5,172 nt of DNA. Origin: Thermococcus paralvinellae (GTDB taxonomy: Archaea > Methanobacteriota_B > Thermococci > Thermococcales > Thermococcaceae). Shown piece after piece: positions 4,904 to 5,172 of the stretch (the first letter of the stretch is position 1; each line of letters opens with the position of its first letter). The stretch is from the NCBI GenBank assembly GCA_015662175.1, contig DQUR01000141.1:1-5172 (forward strand), written 5' to 3'. The notes under the pieces are model-generated. The model made no database searches. It had not been told where the DNA came from and saw nothing but the letters and a program-made list of their open reading frames with translations. A program made the position numbers and the translations under genes.

Positions 4904-5172
4904 CTATTCCAGGAGCTTCCTAAGTAGTGTCCATTCCCTCTTGTTCCAGGCTGAGGGATTCGTTACAAGGATTAGAGAGCCATTATACAGGATTGCAAAG
5001 TCTCTCAATGAACTTAGAAACTTCATTATTGGCTCAATGCCATTATAAAGGAAAGGAATCGAGACAGTCGATTATTACAATTTCCTGGCTATTTACTCTA
5101 TTTACTGTGGATGCATCACGTAAAATACCTGTTTATAAGCTCCACGAATGAACCGATTGCTCTGTACAGGCT
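4904..5172 (-). pseudogene. Frameshifted C-terminal remnant of a DUF835-like protein
   Basis: The minus strand holds three consecutive protein-like pieces in two shifts of frame, entering from beyond base 5172. Piece one (5172-5119) reads SLYRAIGSFVELINRYFT and then meets TGA. Piece two (5117-5052) reads DASTVNR...EIVIIDCLDSF and soon meets TAA at 5045-5043. Piece three (5050-4904) reads LYNGIEPIMKFLSSLRDFAI, then LYNGSLILVTNPSAWNKREW and TLLRKLLE, ending in TAG. Joined, they resemble the end of archaeal DUF835 proteins, with the IIDxLD...NG...FLxxLRD...LI.V.xP......RE..LLR pattern. Each break is net +1 (or -2). Two breaks within about 70 bases argue for a decayed gene rather than one read error, but sequencing errors cannot be excluded. 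The function of DUF835 is unknown to me. The stop abuts the ACA of the guide RNA. The upstream part lies outside the window. Confidence 0.65.

Noticed and set aside
4685..4927. Plus-strand open frame running through the DUF116 start, both promoters and the RNA hairpin
   Set aside because: It crosses a coding gene on the other strand, AT-rich promoter DNA and a structured RNA, so its composition changes abruptly; it is a chance frame.
4935..4958. Second hairpin (TCCCTC with GAGGGA) that might make the guide RNA two-hairpin
   Set aside because: The loop lacks K-loop G-A pairs, there is no ACA after the stem, and it lies in the remnant's former coding sequence.
4927..5151. Plus-strand open frame of 74 codons
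   Set aside because: The opposite strand carries DUF835-like pieces; the plus-strand product has no recognisable features and no ribosome binding site.

Overview
The window looks like chromosomal DNA of a hyperthermophilic archaeon of the Thermococcales (Thermococcus/Pyrococcus group). This is inferred from the gene content: a tungsten aldehyde oxidoreductase with a four-cluster ferredoxin-like subunit, a MoaD-like protein, a DUF116 protein and a DUF835-type remnant. It is also inferred from archaeal BRE/TATA promoters about 25 bases before predicted transcription starts, short leaders with GGTGA-type ribosome binding sites, tightly packed or overlapping genes, and a GC-rich structured RNA in an otherwise AT-rich sequence. 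No species can be named.

Left part (1-3274): a minus-strand tungsten-enzyme module. From its promoter near 3265 it reads: four-[4Fe-4S] ferredoxin subunit (2692-3225), AOR/WOR-family catalytic subunit (812-2686), a 108-residue protein of unknown function (410-736), and a MoaD-like ubiquitin-fold protein (190-426). The first two are 5 bases apart and the last two overlap by 17. The likely logic is that the catalytic subunit oxidises an aldehyde at a W-bis-pterin centre, electrons leave through the four-cluster subunit, and the MoaD-like protein is involved in sulfur transfer for the pterin dithiolene. A small plus-strand ORF (2-208) converges on and overlaps the MoaD-like gene.

Middle (3226-4794): a short divergent promoter region holding an 18-base perfect inverted repeat, then a plus-strand EamA/DMT-family membrane transporter (3341-4174). 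It overlaps by four bases a convergent minus-strand DUF116 gene with seven cysteines (4171-4794).

Right part (4795-5172): no intact protein gene. The region holds back-to-back, interlocked promoters, one for DUF116 and one for a roughly 57-base GC-rich RNA at 4847-4903. That RNA has the anatomy of a single-hairpin archaeal H/ACA guide RNA: a 9-bp lower stem followed directly by ACA, an internal guide pocket, a 7-bp upper stem and an L7Ae-type K-loop. Directly behind it on the minus strand is a frameshifted C-terminal remnant of a DUF835-like protein (4904-5172), which runs off the window.

The most interesting points are the unlabelled H/ACA RNA, the MoaD-like protein whose diglycine is masked by five extra residues, and the tungsten enzyme with Asp in place of the first cluster-binding Cys.
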